From: Rhodanobacter sp. DHG33
GTDB taxonomy: Bacteria; Pseudomonadota; Gammaproteobacteria; Xanthomonadales; Rhodanobacteraceae
Assembly: GCF_014843005.1 (NCBI RefSeq)
Contig: NZ_JACYXM010000002.1
Location: forward strand, 186,001-250,000
Direction of reading: 5' to 3'
DNA: 64,000 nucleotides
The notes below the pieces were generated by a model. It made no database searches. It was given only the letters and a program-made list of their open reading frames with translations, and had not been told where the DNA came from. Each line of letters opens with the position of its first letter. Position 1 is the first letter of the stretch. Shown in pieces: positions 19,532 to 29,163 of the stretch. Both the position numbers and the translations under genes were made by a program.

Positions 19532-20362
19532 ATGGAGCGCCTCGAACACCGCGCCTGTTTCGGCGGCTGGCAGGACGTCTACCGGCACGAATCGTCCGCG
19601 CTCGGCTGTGCGATGAATTTCGCCGTCTACCTGCCGCCGCAGGCGGAGCAGGAACGGCTGCCGGTGCTGTACTGGCTGTCGGGCCTCACCTGCACCGAGC
19701 AGAACTTCATCACCAAGGCCGGGGCGCAACGCTATGCGGCCGAGCACGGCGTGATCGTGGTGGCGCCGGACACCAGCCCGCGCGGCGAAAGCGTGGCGGA
19801 CGATCCGGCCTATGACCTGGGACAGGGTGCGAGCTTCTACCTCAATGCCACCGAACAGCCGTGGGCGGCGCATTACCGCATGCGCGACTACGTGGTGGAC
19901 GAGTTGCCCGCGCTGGTCGAGGCGCATTTCCCCGCCAACGATGCGCGTGGCATCAGCGGGCATTCCATGGGCGGGCACGGCGCGTTGACGATCGCGCTTG
20001 GCAACCCGGGACGCTACCGCAGCGTGTCGGCCTTTTCGCCCATCGTCGCGCCCGCCCAGGTGCCCTGGGGCGAGAAGGCCTTCACGGCCTATCTCGGGCC
20101 GGATCGCGCGCAATGGATGCGCCACGACACCACCGAATTGCTGAAGACGGCCAGCGAGCGGCTACCGCTGCTGGTGGACCAGGGCGAGGGCGATGAATTC
20201 CTGTCCAGCCAGTTGCGTCCGGATCTGCTGCGCGCCGCCTGTGCCGCAGTGGGCCATCCGCTGACCCTGCGCTTGCACGCTGGTTACGACCACAGCTATT
20301 ACTTCGTGGTTAGCTTCATCGGCGAACACATCGCCTGGCACGCGCGGGCGATGAAGGGCTGA
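19532..20362 (+). CDS. fghA: S-formylglutathione hydrolase
   Basis: This 276-residue serine hydrolase of the esterase D family releases formate and glutathione from S-formylglutathione, finishing glutathione-dependent formaldehyde detoxification. The nucleophile elbow is ISGHSMGGHGAL (Ser about residue 147), and YWLSGLTCTEQNFI with the VVAPDTSPRG strand is diagnostic for the family. The catalytic His is in AGYDHSYYFV. It lies eight bases after frmA and is surely in the same operon. The start ATG 19532 gives the normal N-terminus (LEHRACFGGWQDVYRH). Confidence 0.95.
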   Translation: MERLEHRACFGGWQDVYRHESSALGCAMNFAVYLPPQAEQERLPVLYWLSGLTCTEQNFITKAGAQRYAAEHGVIVVAPDTSPRGESVADDPAYDLGQGASFYLNATEQPWAAHYRMRDYVVDELPALVEAHFPANDARGISGHSMGGHGALTIALGNPGRYRSVSAFSPIVAPAQVPWGEKAFTAYLGPDRAQWMRHDTTELLKTASERLPLLVDQGEGDEFLSSQLRPDLLRAACAAVGHPLTLRLHAGYDHSYYFVVSFIGEHIAWHARAMKG

Positions 20363-20367
20363 AGTTG

Positions 20368-20386
20368 AAGGGTTGAGCAAACCCTT
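20368..20386 (+). terminator. Short hairpin after fghA
   Basis: AAGGGTT and AACCCTT pair over GAGCA immediately after the fghA stop. There is no U-run, so it may only assist the larger hairpin 8 bp downstream. Confidence 0.4.
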
Positions 20387-20393
20387 GTCCGGC

Positions 20394-20423
20394 CCGTCAT
20401 CCCGGCATGCGCCGGGATGACGG
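20394..20423. repeat. Perfect 13-bp inverted repeat between convergent genes
   Basis: CCGTCATCCCGGC and GCCGGGATGACGG flank an ATGC loop, midway between the convergent fghA and rapA genes. The CGTCATCCCGGC arm is a sequence I recall as a common intergenic repeat in many proteobacteria. Here it probably ends transcription from both sides or protects 3' ends. Confidence 0.7.
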
Positions 20424-20449
20424 CTCAAGGAGTCGATGGTGTTCCGTGG

Positions 20450-23302
20450 TCAGCGCAGCGCGAGGAAATCCGCACTGACCACGAAGCGCACCGCATCCAG
20501 CCGCAGCCGCGATTGCGGCAACGCGGCGAGCAGGGCTTCACGCTCCGCCGCGACCGTGGCGATTTCGCCGGCGCTGATCGAGGGATTCACCGAGCGCAAC
20601 GCGTGCAGGCGCGCCAGCTCCGCGTCCAGCGCTCCGGTGGCTTCGGCCGTGGCCTCGTCTATCGTGGCCTGCGCGCGGGCACGTGCCGCAGCTTCGGCCT
20701 TCTCCAGCATCGGCGGCACCAGCTTGGCGAGGAACTTGCGGTAGCGCGGCACCTCGATGTTGCGGTCGGCGGCCTTGCGCAGCGCGATGTCGCTGGGCTG
20801 GAAATCCGCGCGTTCGGCGAGTCGCGTGTCGATGGTCACCGTGATCGGCAACGCAGGGATGAAGCGCTCCGCGTCGAGGCGCCGGTCGGCCACGCATTCC
20901 AGCACGAACACCGTCTGCAACAAGGCGCTGCGCGGCGGCAGCGCGTCGTCGACCATGAAGGCGGCATTGCCCTGTTCGCCGGAGAGTGCGAGGTCGAGCG
21001 CGCCGGCGACCATCGGGTGGTCGAGCCGCAGCAGCGGCAGTTCCTCGCGCGCCAGCGCCACGGCGCGGCTGAAGGTGGCCGACTGCGGGCCTTCGGCGAA
21101 GCCGGGCAGGGCATCGGTGGAGAGGTATTGCGGATCGAGCAGCAGCACCTTGCCGCCCAGCTCCTCGGCGTGGATGCCGTAGCCTTCCAGCAGGCGCTGT
21201 ACGAAGGCATCGCGTGCGGGATCGTCGTCCTCGCGGCGGAAGGCGCGCTCCAGCTCGTCCGCGTGCGGATCGCGGCTGGCCGCCAGTTCCAGCAGGTGGT
21301 CGCGGCCGGCGCGGATCAGTTCGGCCATCTGCTCGTGTGCGGCGAGGGTCTCGGCGAGCAGCACGTCCAGTTCCTGGTCGCGGCCATCGTCGCCGCGCGC
21401 GTGCTGGTCGGCGAGTTGCGCCAGCGTGTCGCCGTAGCGGCGCAGCAGTTCGCGGCCGTCGGCGGGGCTGTGGCGGAAGGCGTCCACGCCTTCGTCGTAC
21501 CAGCGCGTCAGCACGTGTTGCGCGCTGTCCGCCACGGCGAGGATGTGGATGCTGATGTCGTGGCTCTGGCCGATGCGGTCGAGGCGGCCGATGCGCTGTT
21601 CCAGCAGATCGGGATCCAGCGGCAAATCCCACAGCACCAGGCGGTGCGCGAACTGGAAGTTGCGGCCTTCCGAGCCGATCTCCGAGCACAGCAGCAGGCG
21701 CGCGCCGTCGGGCTGGGCGAAGTAGGCCGCGTTGCGATCGCGCTGCACGATGCCGAGGCCCTCGTGGAAGCGCGCGATGCCCGCGCCGGTGCGCGTGCGC
21801 AGGGCTTCTTCCAGCGCCAGCACTTTGGCCTGGCTGCGGCAGATCAGCAGGAACTTGTCCTGCGGGTGGGCATCGAGCAATTCGACCAGCGCGTCCAGGC
21901 GCGGGTCGTTGGCGTAATCGTGCTCCAGCACCGGCGACGGCTGTTGGATGTCGGCGTGGAATTCGGCGAGCAGCGACTGGCGGGTGGCTTCGTCGAGATT
22001 GCCGGCGTCGAGTACGTGCCATTGCGGCATGCGCTGGGGGAAGCCGCCGATGCCGGCGCGACGGTTGCGGAACATCGCGCGGCCGGTGCCGTGGCGGTCG
22101 ATCAGCGCGGCGAGGATTTCGCGCGCGTGCTCGGACCGGGTGGTATCGGCGAGGCGTGCCTCCAGCGCGGTGTCGCCGGCGAAGGCAGTGCGCAGCATGG
22201 AGAGTTCGACTTCGTCCAGCGCTTCGCCGTCGAGCAGCTTGTCAGCTACCTGCGACAACGGCTGGAAGCGTTCGGCTTCGGCGAGATAGGTATCGAGGTC
22301 GTGGTAGCGCTGCGGATCGAGCAGGCGCAGGCGCGCGAAGTGGCCGCTGCGGCCCAACTGCTCGGGCGTGGCGGTGAGCAGGATCACGCCGGGCGTTTTC
22401 GCCGCGAGCTGTTCCACGAGCGTGTAGCGCGGGCTGGCGGCTTCGGGTGTCCATGCGAGGTGGTGGGCTTCGTCGACCACCAGCAAGTCCCATGGCGCGT
22501 CCAGCAATTGCTGCGCGCGCTTCGGGTTCGCTTCGAGGAAGGCGAAATCGGCGATGACCAGCTGTTCGTCTTCGAACGGATTGCCGCCGGTCGGCTTGCC
22601 TTCGTCGCTCAGCGTCAGGGCCTCGCAACGTTCCTCGTCGTAGATCGCGAAGCTGAGGTTGAAGCGGCGCAGCAACTCGACGAACCACTGGTAGACCAGG
22701 GTGTCAGGGAGCAGCAGCAGTGCACGTGCGGCACGACCGGTGGCGAGCTGGCGCGCCACGATCATGCCGGCCTCGATGGTCTTGCCCAGGCCCACTTCGT
22801 CGGCCAGCAGCACGCGCGGCGGGCGACGCGCGGCGGCGATGCCGGCCACGCGCAGCTGGTGCGGCACCAGGCCGATGCGTGCGGCGCCCAGGCCCCAGGC
22901 CGGCGAGCGGCGTGCCTCGGCGCGGCGGCGCAGGCCTTCCACGCGCAGTTCGAACTGGGCCACGGTATCGGTGCGGCCGCCGATCAGGCGGTCGTCCGCC
23001 TGGCTCACGCTCTGTTCGTCGTCGAGCTGGCCTTCGTGCAGTTCGCGACCTTCGCCGCGGTAAATCAGCAGGTCCTCGCGGATCTCCACCTGTTCCACCA
23101 GGAACGCGATGCCCTTGCCGGCCACACGCTGGCCGGCGCGGAATTCCGCACGCACCAAGGGAGCGGAATCCACCGCATAGGGCCGCAGGACTCCGGCCTT
23201 GGCAAAAAGCACCTGTACGCCGCGCCCTTCCACGCGCAGCACGGTACCGAGGCCGAGTTCCGGCTCGGCGGTGGAGATCCAGCGTTGACCAGGTACGAAC
23301 AT
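20450..23302 (-). CDS. rapA: RNA polymerase-associated ATP-dependent translocase RapA
   Basis: This 950-residue Swi2/Snf2 protein recycles RNA polymerase after transcription. An N-terminal tandem Tudor-like region (about 1-110) is followed by the helicase core: motif I GLGKT at 171-175, motif II DEAHH at 277-281, motif III LTATPEQLG, and motif VI EQRIGRLDRIGQ. A long C-terminal RapA-specific domain finishes with basic and helical segments. Length is close to E. coli RapA (968). The start at 23302 (MFVPGQRW) is the standard N-terminus of the family. It stands alone on the - strand, downstream of the pilus cluster. Confidence 0.95.
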   Translation of the reverse strand: MFVPGQRWISTAEPELGLGTVLRVEGRGVQVLFAKAGVLRPYAVDSAPLVRAEFRAGQRVAGKGIAFLVEQVEIREDLLIYRGEGRELHEGQLDDEQSVSQADDRLIGGRTDTVAQFELRVEGLRRRAEARRSPAWGLGAARIGLVPHQLRVAGIAAARRPPRVLLADEVGLGKTIEAGMIVARQLATGRAARALLLLPDTLVYQWFVELLRRFNLSFAIYDEERCEALTLSDEGKPTGGNPFEDEQLVIADFAFLEANPKRAQQLLDAPWDLLVVDEAHHLAWTPEAASPRYTLVEQLAAKTPGVILLTATPEQLGRSGHFARLRLLDPQRYHDLDTYLAEAERFQPLSQVADKLLDGEALDEVELSMLRTAFAGDTALEARLADTTRSEHAREILAALIDRHGTGRAMFRNRRAGIGGFPQRMPQWHVLDAGNLDEATRQSLLAEFHADIQQPSPVLEHDYANDPRLDALVELLDAHPQDKFLLICRSQAKVLALEEALRTRTGAGIARFHEGLGIVQRDRNAAYFAQPDGARLLLCSEIGSEGRNFQFAHRLVLWDLPLDPDLLEQRIGRLDRIGQSHDISIHILAVADSAQHVLTRWYDEGVDAFRHSPADGRELLRRYGDTLAQLADQHARGDDGRDQELDVLLAETLAAHEQMAELIRAGRDHLLELAASRDPHADELERAFRREDDDPARDAFVQRLLEGYGIHAEELGGKVLLLDPQYLSTDALPGFAEGPQSATFSRAVALAREELPLLRLDHPMVAGALDLALSGEQGNAAFMVDDALPPRSALLQTVFVLECVADRRLDAERFIPALPITVTIDTRLAERADFQPSDIALRKAADRNIEVPRYRKFLAKLVPPMLEKAEAAARARAQATIDEATAEATGALDAELARLHALRSVNPSISAGEIATVAAEREALLAALPQSRLRLDAVRFVVSADFLALR

Positions 23303-23390
23303 TGCGCAGCTTGTTTGACTCTAGGGCTGGCAATTATCCGCGTTGCGGGCGTGGATGGACAGCGAAGGAGGCGAAACGGTCCTGGAAGGT

Positions 23391-23975
23391 TTAGCTTGAG
23401 CAGGATGCGCCGGTAGCTAGCGGCTTGCTGGTGACGGTGCCCGAACCATTCACATCCAGCTCGACGCCCGGGACAGTCGCAGTGTTGACCGTGTTGCCGC
23501 TGCTATCGGTGTAGCAGGTTACGAAGCGCAGGGTGGAACTGCTCGGTAGGAGTTGACCTTGCTGGCCGAAGCTGGGGTAGGTGGTCTGTGCAGCCCAGAT
23601 CGACATGTTGTTCTGCTGGGTGGTGACGCGCAACTGGAGATTACCCGTCGTGTATGCCGCATTGGTCGAAGCCGCCCCGGCAGGATAGCTATACACCATC
23701 CAACCCGTCCCCCAAGTCGTGCCACTGGTGGTGCAGGCGCTGCCGGTCGTGCTGGGACACATCGTCACCACCTGCCCGCGGTCGATGGCTTCGGAGCGGG
23801 CGTAGGAAATGTCGGCCAGCAGTGCGTTGCTGCTTGCACTGACCTGGCTGCGGCGGATGGTGTCGCGAAAGCTGGGCAGGGCGATCATCGTCAGGACGGC
23901 CAGTATCACCAATGTCACCATCAGTTCGATCAGGGTGAAGCCTTGGTTTTTTTTCCAGACGTGGGTCATGACCAT
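23391..23975 (-). CDS. fimT: Type IV minor pilin, GspH/FimT family
   Basis: This 194-residue pseudopilin-like protein has a short basic leader (KKNQG) cut before FTLIEL, then a hydrophobic helix of about 20 residues (MVTLVILAVLTMIALPSF) typical of prepilin peptidase substrates. The C-terminal domain matches the GspH/FimT layout with RSEAIDRGQVVTMCPS. FimT proteins bind DNA in natural transformation in related bacteria, while FimU types prime the pilus. The ATG at 23975 overlaps the pilE stop (TGATG); ATG 23969 is an alternative. It is last in the operon, whereas in Pseudomonas the corresponding gene comes first. Confidence 0.88.
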   Translation of the reverse strand: MVMTHVWKKNQGFTLIELMVTLVILAVLTMIALPSFRDTIRRSQVSASSNALLADISYARSEAIDRGQVVTMCPSTTGSACTTSGTTWGTGWMVYSYPAGAASTNAAYTTGNLQLRVTTQQNNMSIWAAQTTYPSFGQQGQLLPSSSTLRFVTCYTDSSGNTVNTATVPGVELDVNGSGTVTSKPLATGASCSS

Positions 23976-24397
23976 CACCAGCAGTTGCCGTTGGCGTTGG
24001 AGGATGCGCTGGCTGGTGTGGGTGTCTTCAGCCCGGCACTGTTTACAGCCAGGTTGCCGCAGAGATCCGTGCTCTGCACGCCTACTGGAGACGCCGTGGC
24101 AGTGAAGGACTGCGAACTGCCGCTGGCAGGGATGGTTACCGTGGCATTGTAGAACTGGTTCGCCGACGGAGCAGGACTGGTGCTGTAACCAATGTCGGTA
24201 AGTGCACCGTATTTGTTGTAGGTGGCGTAGTAGCGCTCTTCGGCATTGGCGATGGTCAGCAGCAGTTGCTGACCATCCGCACGTCGCGAACGCAAGGTAT
24301 AGCGGCTATAGGCCGGAATCGCGATGGCCGCGAGTATGGCGATGATAACCACCACGATCAGCAGTTCGATCAATGAGAAGCCACGTGCGCGTGTCAT
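23975..24397 (-). CDS. pilE: Type IV pilin PilE
   Basis: This 140-residue minor pilin begins MTRARG with cleavage before FSLIELLIVVVIIAILAAIAIPAY, the classic N-methylated pilin helix with Glu at +5. The C-terminal domain has the PilE-type RRADGQQLLLTIANAEERYY start and two cysteines (residues in LCGN and the terminal NCW) that may form the D-region disulphide. I chose ATG 24397 because AGGAA lies six bases upstream; the earlier ATG at 24421 would overlap the pilY1 end. It lies 13 bp after pilY1. Confidence 0.9.
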   Translation of the reverse strand: MTRARGFSLIELLIVVVIIAILAAIAIPAYSRYTLRSRRADGQQLLLTIANAEERYYATYNKYGALTDIGYSTSPAPSANQFYNATVTIPASGSSQSFTATASPVGVQSTDLCGNLAVNSAGLKTPTPASASSNANGNCW

Positions 24398-24410
24398 GAG
24401 TGGTTCCTGC

Positions 24411-27400
24411 TTATTGCTCATTGTCCAACGCCCCCCAAGAGCGACGACGCCATACTGCATCCGGGATCGTCAATGTGCCACCTCCTCCAGAGAGGCTGAG
24501 GCCCGGTAGCAGCAGGCTGCCGCCGCCGACCACGGTAGCCACAGGTACCGTGCCCCCGGTGGGTGGGTTGTTGACCAAGGCACCTACCGTGCTGGTTCCG
24601 ATGCTCCACCCTGTGTAAGCGGGCGAGCCGATGCCGCCCCCGGAGCCGCCAGTGGCCGCGTTCAGCACCATCACCGCACCCGTGATAGTGGCTGTGCAAG
24701 GATCGTTGGTGGCAGGAATCAGCGTAGTGAAGATCACACGGTTGGTGTCGAATAATGCACCGGGCGTCACCACCACGCGTTCGCCTGGGTCGCTACTGAT
24801 GTTGAGGTTGACATACCAGCCATCCTGGCTGGCGCTCACCGCATTGTTCGTCATGCCGCGTACGGTGTTGTAGGCCGAGGTGGTGGCCTGGGACATCACC
24901 TGCTGTTCCAGATTGCTGGTGCCGCTCACGGTCACCGGATTGCCGTTGCTGTCCAGTAGGTCGCGGATGCCGTACAGCGCCTGCGTAGGCACACCGGTAC
25001 TGGTGTTGTCGTTGGGGCCTAGATATTTGCCGGTGCCGTACACCACGATGAAACGGCCGGTGGCGGGATCGGGGAACAGCCGTGGCATCACCGTGATCGG
25101 TTGCGCTCCCTGGGTGGTGGGTTTGTAAGCCAACGTTATCTTCCAGCCCGAGGGGCTGGCGGAAGTCAGGTCGTAGCGCCACAGGTTGCCGGCAAGGTCG
25201 CCGGCGAAGGCGATGTCGTCGATCTGGTCGTTGTTGTAATCGCCCAATACGGGTGAGCTCAGGCCGTAGCTGGTGACGCCACTGATGTTGGTGGGCGTCT
25301 TCAGCTCGGCGATCATCGCCCCGGTTTGCGCATTCAGCACGAACAGCGAGCTGAAGGCCACCGCCGGGCTGCCCGCGGTGGGAGCGCCGGATGGCGTGGG
25401 GCAATTGGTGGCGTTATAGGGTGCCTTGCTGCAGTTGGGGAAATAGCCGCCCGGCACGAGCACCACCCATTTGCCATCGGCAAGGCGGCCTATGTTCGGC
25501 TGGCCGTACGTGAAGCCGAGGTCGGCAGGATTGCAACTGCCGTAGTTCGAGTAGCAGCCGGTACTGGGCGCTGGCGTATCCGAGTTGAATTCCCACAACA
25601 CCTTGCTGCCCGCATTCGCCTCGGTCACCTTGGTGGGGTCGGTGATGTCCAGTGCGTAAATGCCGCGCCCGCCATTACGCAGGTTGCCCACCAGAATGGT
25701 GTGCCAACCGGCGCTGGTGGTGGCGGGAGTGGTGGTTGCAGCGTCGAAGAACACGTCGCTGGTTACCGGGGTGCCATCCACCGTGGGTTTGAACGTGAAG
25801 CTGGCGCTGGTGAGATTGCCGAGGTTGGTATAGGCCGAGCGCGGCACGTACGCGAATACTTCTTCGCCTGCCGTGGACGTGGGCACGATTTTCGGGGGGG
25901 TATCGGTGTTCTGCGCTTCTGAAGCGTCGAAGGCATGCAGCATGCCGTCGTTGGCGCCCACATACACCACCGGTTTGCGCGTGAGGTGGTTTTGCACGAA
26001 TTGCTCGTAGCTGCCGTCGTCGCCGGTATCGCTGGCGGCGGCGGCGGTGGTGATCGCGGTGGCTTCCGGTGAGCCTGCCGGCCAATTGTCTGAATAGCCG
26101 CTGGCTGGATAACCTACGTAAATCGCTTGCGAATCGATGATTGCTCCCAGCAATGTGCTTCGCGTGCGCATGACGCTGCCGGTTTCTTCTGTGCGTACAC
26201 CTCGCAGATAGTTGATGCGGTTGGCCAGCGTATCGTTGGTGGTGTCGGTGGGAGCCGGCAACATCAGCAGTGCTTGCGCGCTCGAGTCGAACGTGGTGGT
26301 CGATTCGAACGAGATGCCTCCACCGAAACTGCCATCGGTGTTTTCCTTGGCGGTAAGGATGTTGCGCGAAGCAGGGGGAGTGACGGAGGCATCGGTCAAC
26401 AGGGCGCCTGCATCCCAGAGCGGGGTGGTGCCCACCGTGCCGTCGGTATTGGCCTGCACCGCCTGCATCGTGCCGCTCCAGTCGGCCGAGCTGTAGCCGG
26501 TGACGAAAGCCAGTGCACCAGGTACCAGCACGCTGGTGTTCAGCGTATTGGTGGCCGGAGGTACGCTGCGGGCAGTGATGCTGGTAAGGATGTTGCTCAA
26601 CTGATTGATCAGGTCCTGCGGGTTGCCTGCGCTGAAGAACTGGCCACGGCCGTTCAACGCCGCGTGCCAGGTATCGTCGACGTTGGCGGCGATGCCTTGG
26701 CCGTTTCCGTTCGGCGTTGGCCAGCCGATGCTCCCGCTGGAATTGGTTTGTCCTTTGCGCAGCATGCAGGCATCGGACGTATCCGGGCTGGTTCCGGTGC
26801 AATCGGTATCGGCCGAAAAGTTCAATTGGCCACTGACACCCAGGCCCACCAGGTATTGGGACATGTGCGGCCACGTGGCCGGGTCGTTGCTCGGGTTGAA
26901 GTAGATTTCCTGGTTGATGCCAGTCGTAGCCAGCACCCCGGTCGTACCGGTCAGCGTAGTGGTGCTGACGACACCAACCTTCTGATCCGGCATATAGGGC
27001 ACTACGTAGCCGCCGGTCGACTTTGCCGTGGTGTAAAGATCGGGGCGAAGGTTGGTTGCCCAGTAGTTGAAGGCAATGTCCGATAGCGAGGCGTAGCTGG
27101 TGCTCGCATCATGCACGGGTGCATAGATGGAAGTTACACCTGCCGAAGCGGGGTTGGGCAGCGTAACGCCATCCGGCAACGTCAGGCCGGAAGTCGCCAG
27201 CGTCAAAGTGGAATATTTAGGGCCGTCGTAGGTGCTGGAGCTTACCGTGTCACCGTTCCATAGGCCGTCCGTAACCAGCATGTGATAGTTCTGACGGCAA
27301 GTGAGTTCGTTGCCGTTGCCGCTGCCAGACGCAGGCGGCTGCCAATAAGGGTCTTCAAGATTCCCTTGAGCATTGGCTGTCGTATTGCCGTTGCCGCGCG

Positions 27401-29147
27401 TGAAGAATTTGCCGGCGCGGGCGACCACGCTGCGAGTTGGCGTTCCGCCGCTGGCAGGTACCTGGAAGATCCAGTTGAAGAAGGCGCTGCGATAGCAATT
27501 GGGAGGCGTGGTTATTGCGCCTGACTGCTGGATGCCAGATGGACTGGCAGTCGTGGAAGTTGCTGTGCAACTGCTGGTATCGATCAGGCTGCTGATGATG
27601 GATGTGCTGGGCAGGTTGTACGTCGATACATCGAGGTTTTGCCAGGCCAAGCGGATCGAGCTGCCGAAGCCGCCATCGTCCCAGTTGCCAGGGTCGGTGA
27701 TTTTGGTAGCCAGCGCGCCGGTACCGAATACCCGCGAAATGGACGTGCGAGCCATCTGGTTGCGAGTGCGGTAATAAGCGTACCAGTTGGCGAAGTTCTG
27801 CCACTGGTTGACCTGTACGTTATTGATGGTGACGGTGGTGTTGGTGACGGGCACGGCTTCCCAATTGCTGGCCGTATAAAGCGTTGTCGCGCCGTCGTTG
27901 CCGTTGCCGGTGTAGGTTGGGTTGCCTGCCGAGTCCTGGGCGATGGTCACCCCCTGTTTCAGCCGGTAGTAGTACGGGCCGCCGTTCGGGTAGGTGATGG
28001 TGGTGCCATCGCTCAGAGTGTGCGATTGACCGTCCATGGGGCTGGCGGCATTCCACAGGTCGCCGCCGCCGCCACTGGTGGCAGGGCCGCTACCGCATTG
28101 CCAGCGGTTGTCCGCACCCAAGATGGGGGTGGCCGAAGTGTTCGTTACGGTTACGGACCAAGTGGAGAAGTTCTTGGTAGGGCTGTTTGTGACGCTGGTT
28201 TTATCCCCGGAGACCATCGTGTAGCCGGATTTGGAACTGTTGCGGGCTTTCAGGCCAGTGCCGAAGTAGACCGTGGACGTACCGCTTCCAGTCGAGGTAA
28301 TGACGTTGACGTAATAAACGTAGATTTTCGAGCTGCCTGAGCCGCTGGTACCGGAAGCTGTCGTAACGCACGTTCCCGCATCAGCGTTAGCAGCGCAGGT
28401 GGATCCGAAAGTGGCGTAATAGGTGGTGATTGTCGGATAGGTGTATTGCGCCGTTCCGGTCAGGTCGGTCAGTGCACCTGCAGAGGGTTTATCCAGATCC
28501 GGGTTGTTGTTGTAATTGGCAGTGGTGCTTGGGGTGACTGGGCTCAACGGGCGGTTTACCGCAATGCCATCCACCCAGACCTTGGTCAGGGTGGAGTCCG
28601 CCTTCGAGAAAATCGTGCCGTCGGCCTTGGCCGGCGGGTTGTAGATGATGTTGGGGTTGTAGTACACGCCGTTCATCACGTGCATGCCGATGCCGGAAGT
28701 GGCTGCCGGACTGATGACGCCGGCGCAGCGCCATGGGCCGCCGCCGCCGTCGGTCGTGCTCGTATCGTTTGTGCCGTTGCCCCAGTCTGGAAGACCTGAC
28801 AGCAGACTGCCGCTGGTGTTGGTGGTCCACGGAGGCTGGTCGTTCACTCGGCTGGATTGCATTGAGCCCGAATCATCGAATGTCATCACGATGTTCGGCG
28901 GCACCGATTGCGTCTGGTTCGGCGGCGTATAGCTGAGCTGCACCTCGCCAGCGAGTGCAGCGGTACTGGCCGTCGCCGGGGCTGTACTGCTGGCGGCAGG
29001 AGCTGCCGCCAGTGCGGCAACGTTCGGCAGCGTGGAGGTAGGTACGGCCTGTACGGGAATCGCCGCGCCAAGGCCACCGGCCAGTGTCAGCAGCAGCGTA
29101 GGGGTGAAGGCGCGGGCACGTTCGCGCAGGAAGCGATGGTGGGTCAT
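24411..29147 (-). CDS. pilY1: Type IV pilus tip adhesin/assembly protein PilY1
   Basis: This 1578-residue exported protein is larger than the roughly 1150-1200 residues usual for PilY1. A signal peptide (about 1-34) and an Ala/Ser/Thr linker lead into a von Willebrand A-like region with a MIDAS sequence DDSGSM at 91-96. The long Thr/Ser/Asn-rich middle holds the extra length. The C-terminal PilC-type beta-propeller contains YVGANDGMLHAFDAS and an EF-hand-like calcium loop with D1303, N1305, D1307 and D1311. PilY1 sits at the pilus tip with the minor pilins, controls retraction by calcium, and acts in adhesion and surface sensing. It is 16 bp after pilX. Confidence 0.93.
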   Translation of the reverse strand: MTHHRFLRERARAFTPTLLLTLAGGLGAAIPVQAVPTSTLPNVAALAAAPAASSTAPATASTAALAGEVQLSYTPPNQTQSVPPNIVMTFDDSGSMQSSRVNDQPPWTTNTSGSLLSGLPDWGNGTNDTSTTDGGGGPWRCAGVISPAATSGIGMHVMNGVYYNPNIIYNPPAKADGTIFSKADSTLTKVWVDGIAVNRPLSPVTPSTTANYNNNPDLDKPSAGALTDLTGTAQYTYPTITTYYATFGSTCAANADAGTCVTTASGTSGSGSSKIYVYYVNVITSTGSGTSTVYFGTGLKARNSSKSGYTMVSGDKTSVTNSPTKNFSTWSVTVTNTSATPILGADNRWQCGSGPATSGGGGDLWNAASPMDGQSHTLSDGTTITYPNGGPYYYRLKQGVTIAQDSAGNPTYTGNGNDGATTLYTASNWEAVPVTNTTVTINNVQVNQWQNFANWYAYYRTRNQMARTSISRVFGTGALATKITDPGNWDDGGFGSSIRLAWQNLDVSTYNLPSTSIISSLIDTSSCTATSTTASPSGIQQSGAITTPPNCYRSAFFNWIFQVPASGGTPTRSVVARAGKFFTRGNGNTTANAQGNLEDPYWQPPASGSGNGNELTCRQNYHMLVTDGLWNGDTVSSSTYDGPKYSTLTLATSGLTLPDGVTLPNPASAGVTSIYAPVHDASTSYASLSDIAFNYWATNLRPDLYTTAKSTGGYVVPYMPDQKVGVVSTTTLTGTTGVLATTGINQEIYFNPSNDPATWPHMSQYLVGLGVSGQLNFSADTDCTGTSPDTSDACMLRKGQTNSSGSIGWPTPNGNGQGIAANVDDTWHAALNGRGQFFSAGNPQDLINQLSNILTSITARSVPPATNTLNTSVLVPGALAFVTGYSSADWSGTMQAVQANTDGTVGTTPLWDAGALLTDASVTPPASRNILTAKENTDGSFGGGISFESTTTFDSSAQALLMLPAPTDTTNDTLANRINYLRGVRTEETGSVMRTRSTLLGAIIDSQAIYVGYPASGYSDNWPAGSPEATAITTAAAASDTGDDGSYEQFVQNHLTRKPVVYVGANDGMLHAFDASEAQNTDTPPKIVPTSTAGEEVFAYVPRSAYTNLGNLTSASFTFKPTVDGTPVTSDVFFDAATTTPATTSAGWHTILVGNLRNGGRGIYALDITDPTKVTEANAGSKVLWEFNSDTPAPSTGCYSNYGSCNPADLGFTYGQPNIGRLADGKWVVLVPGGYFPNCSKAPYNATNCPTPSGAPTAGSPAVAFSSLFVLNAQTGAMIAELKTPTNISGVTSYGLSSPVLGDYNNDQIDDIAFAGDLAGNLWRYDLTSASPSGWKITLAYKPTTQGAQPITVMPRLFPDPATGRFIVVYGTGKYLGPNDNTSTGVPTQALYGIRDLLDSNGNPVTVSGTSNLEQQVMSQATTSAYNTVRGMTNNAVSASQDGWYVNLNISSDPGERVVVTPGALFDTNRVIFTTLIPATNDPCTATITGAVMVLNAATGGSGGGIGSPAYTGWSIGTSTVGALVNNPPTGGTVPVATVVGGGSLLLPGLSLSGGGGTLTIPDAVWRRRSWGALDNEQ

Positions 29148-29163
29148 GGCCTGTGGCTCCGAC

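Noticed and set aside
20417-23416. A 999-codon open frame on the + strand opposite rapA
   Set aside because: It mirrors rapA codon by codon; long antisense frames are expected at this GC content, and its translation has no domain. The - strand frame has all Snf2 motifs.
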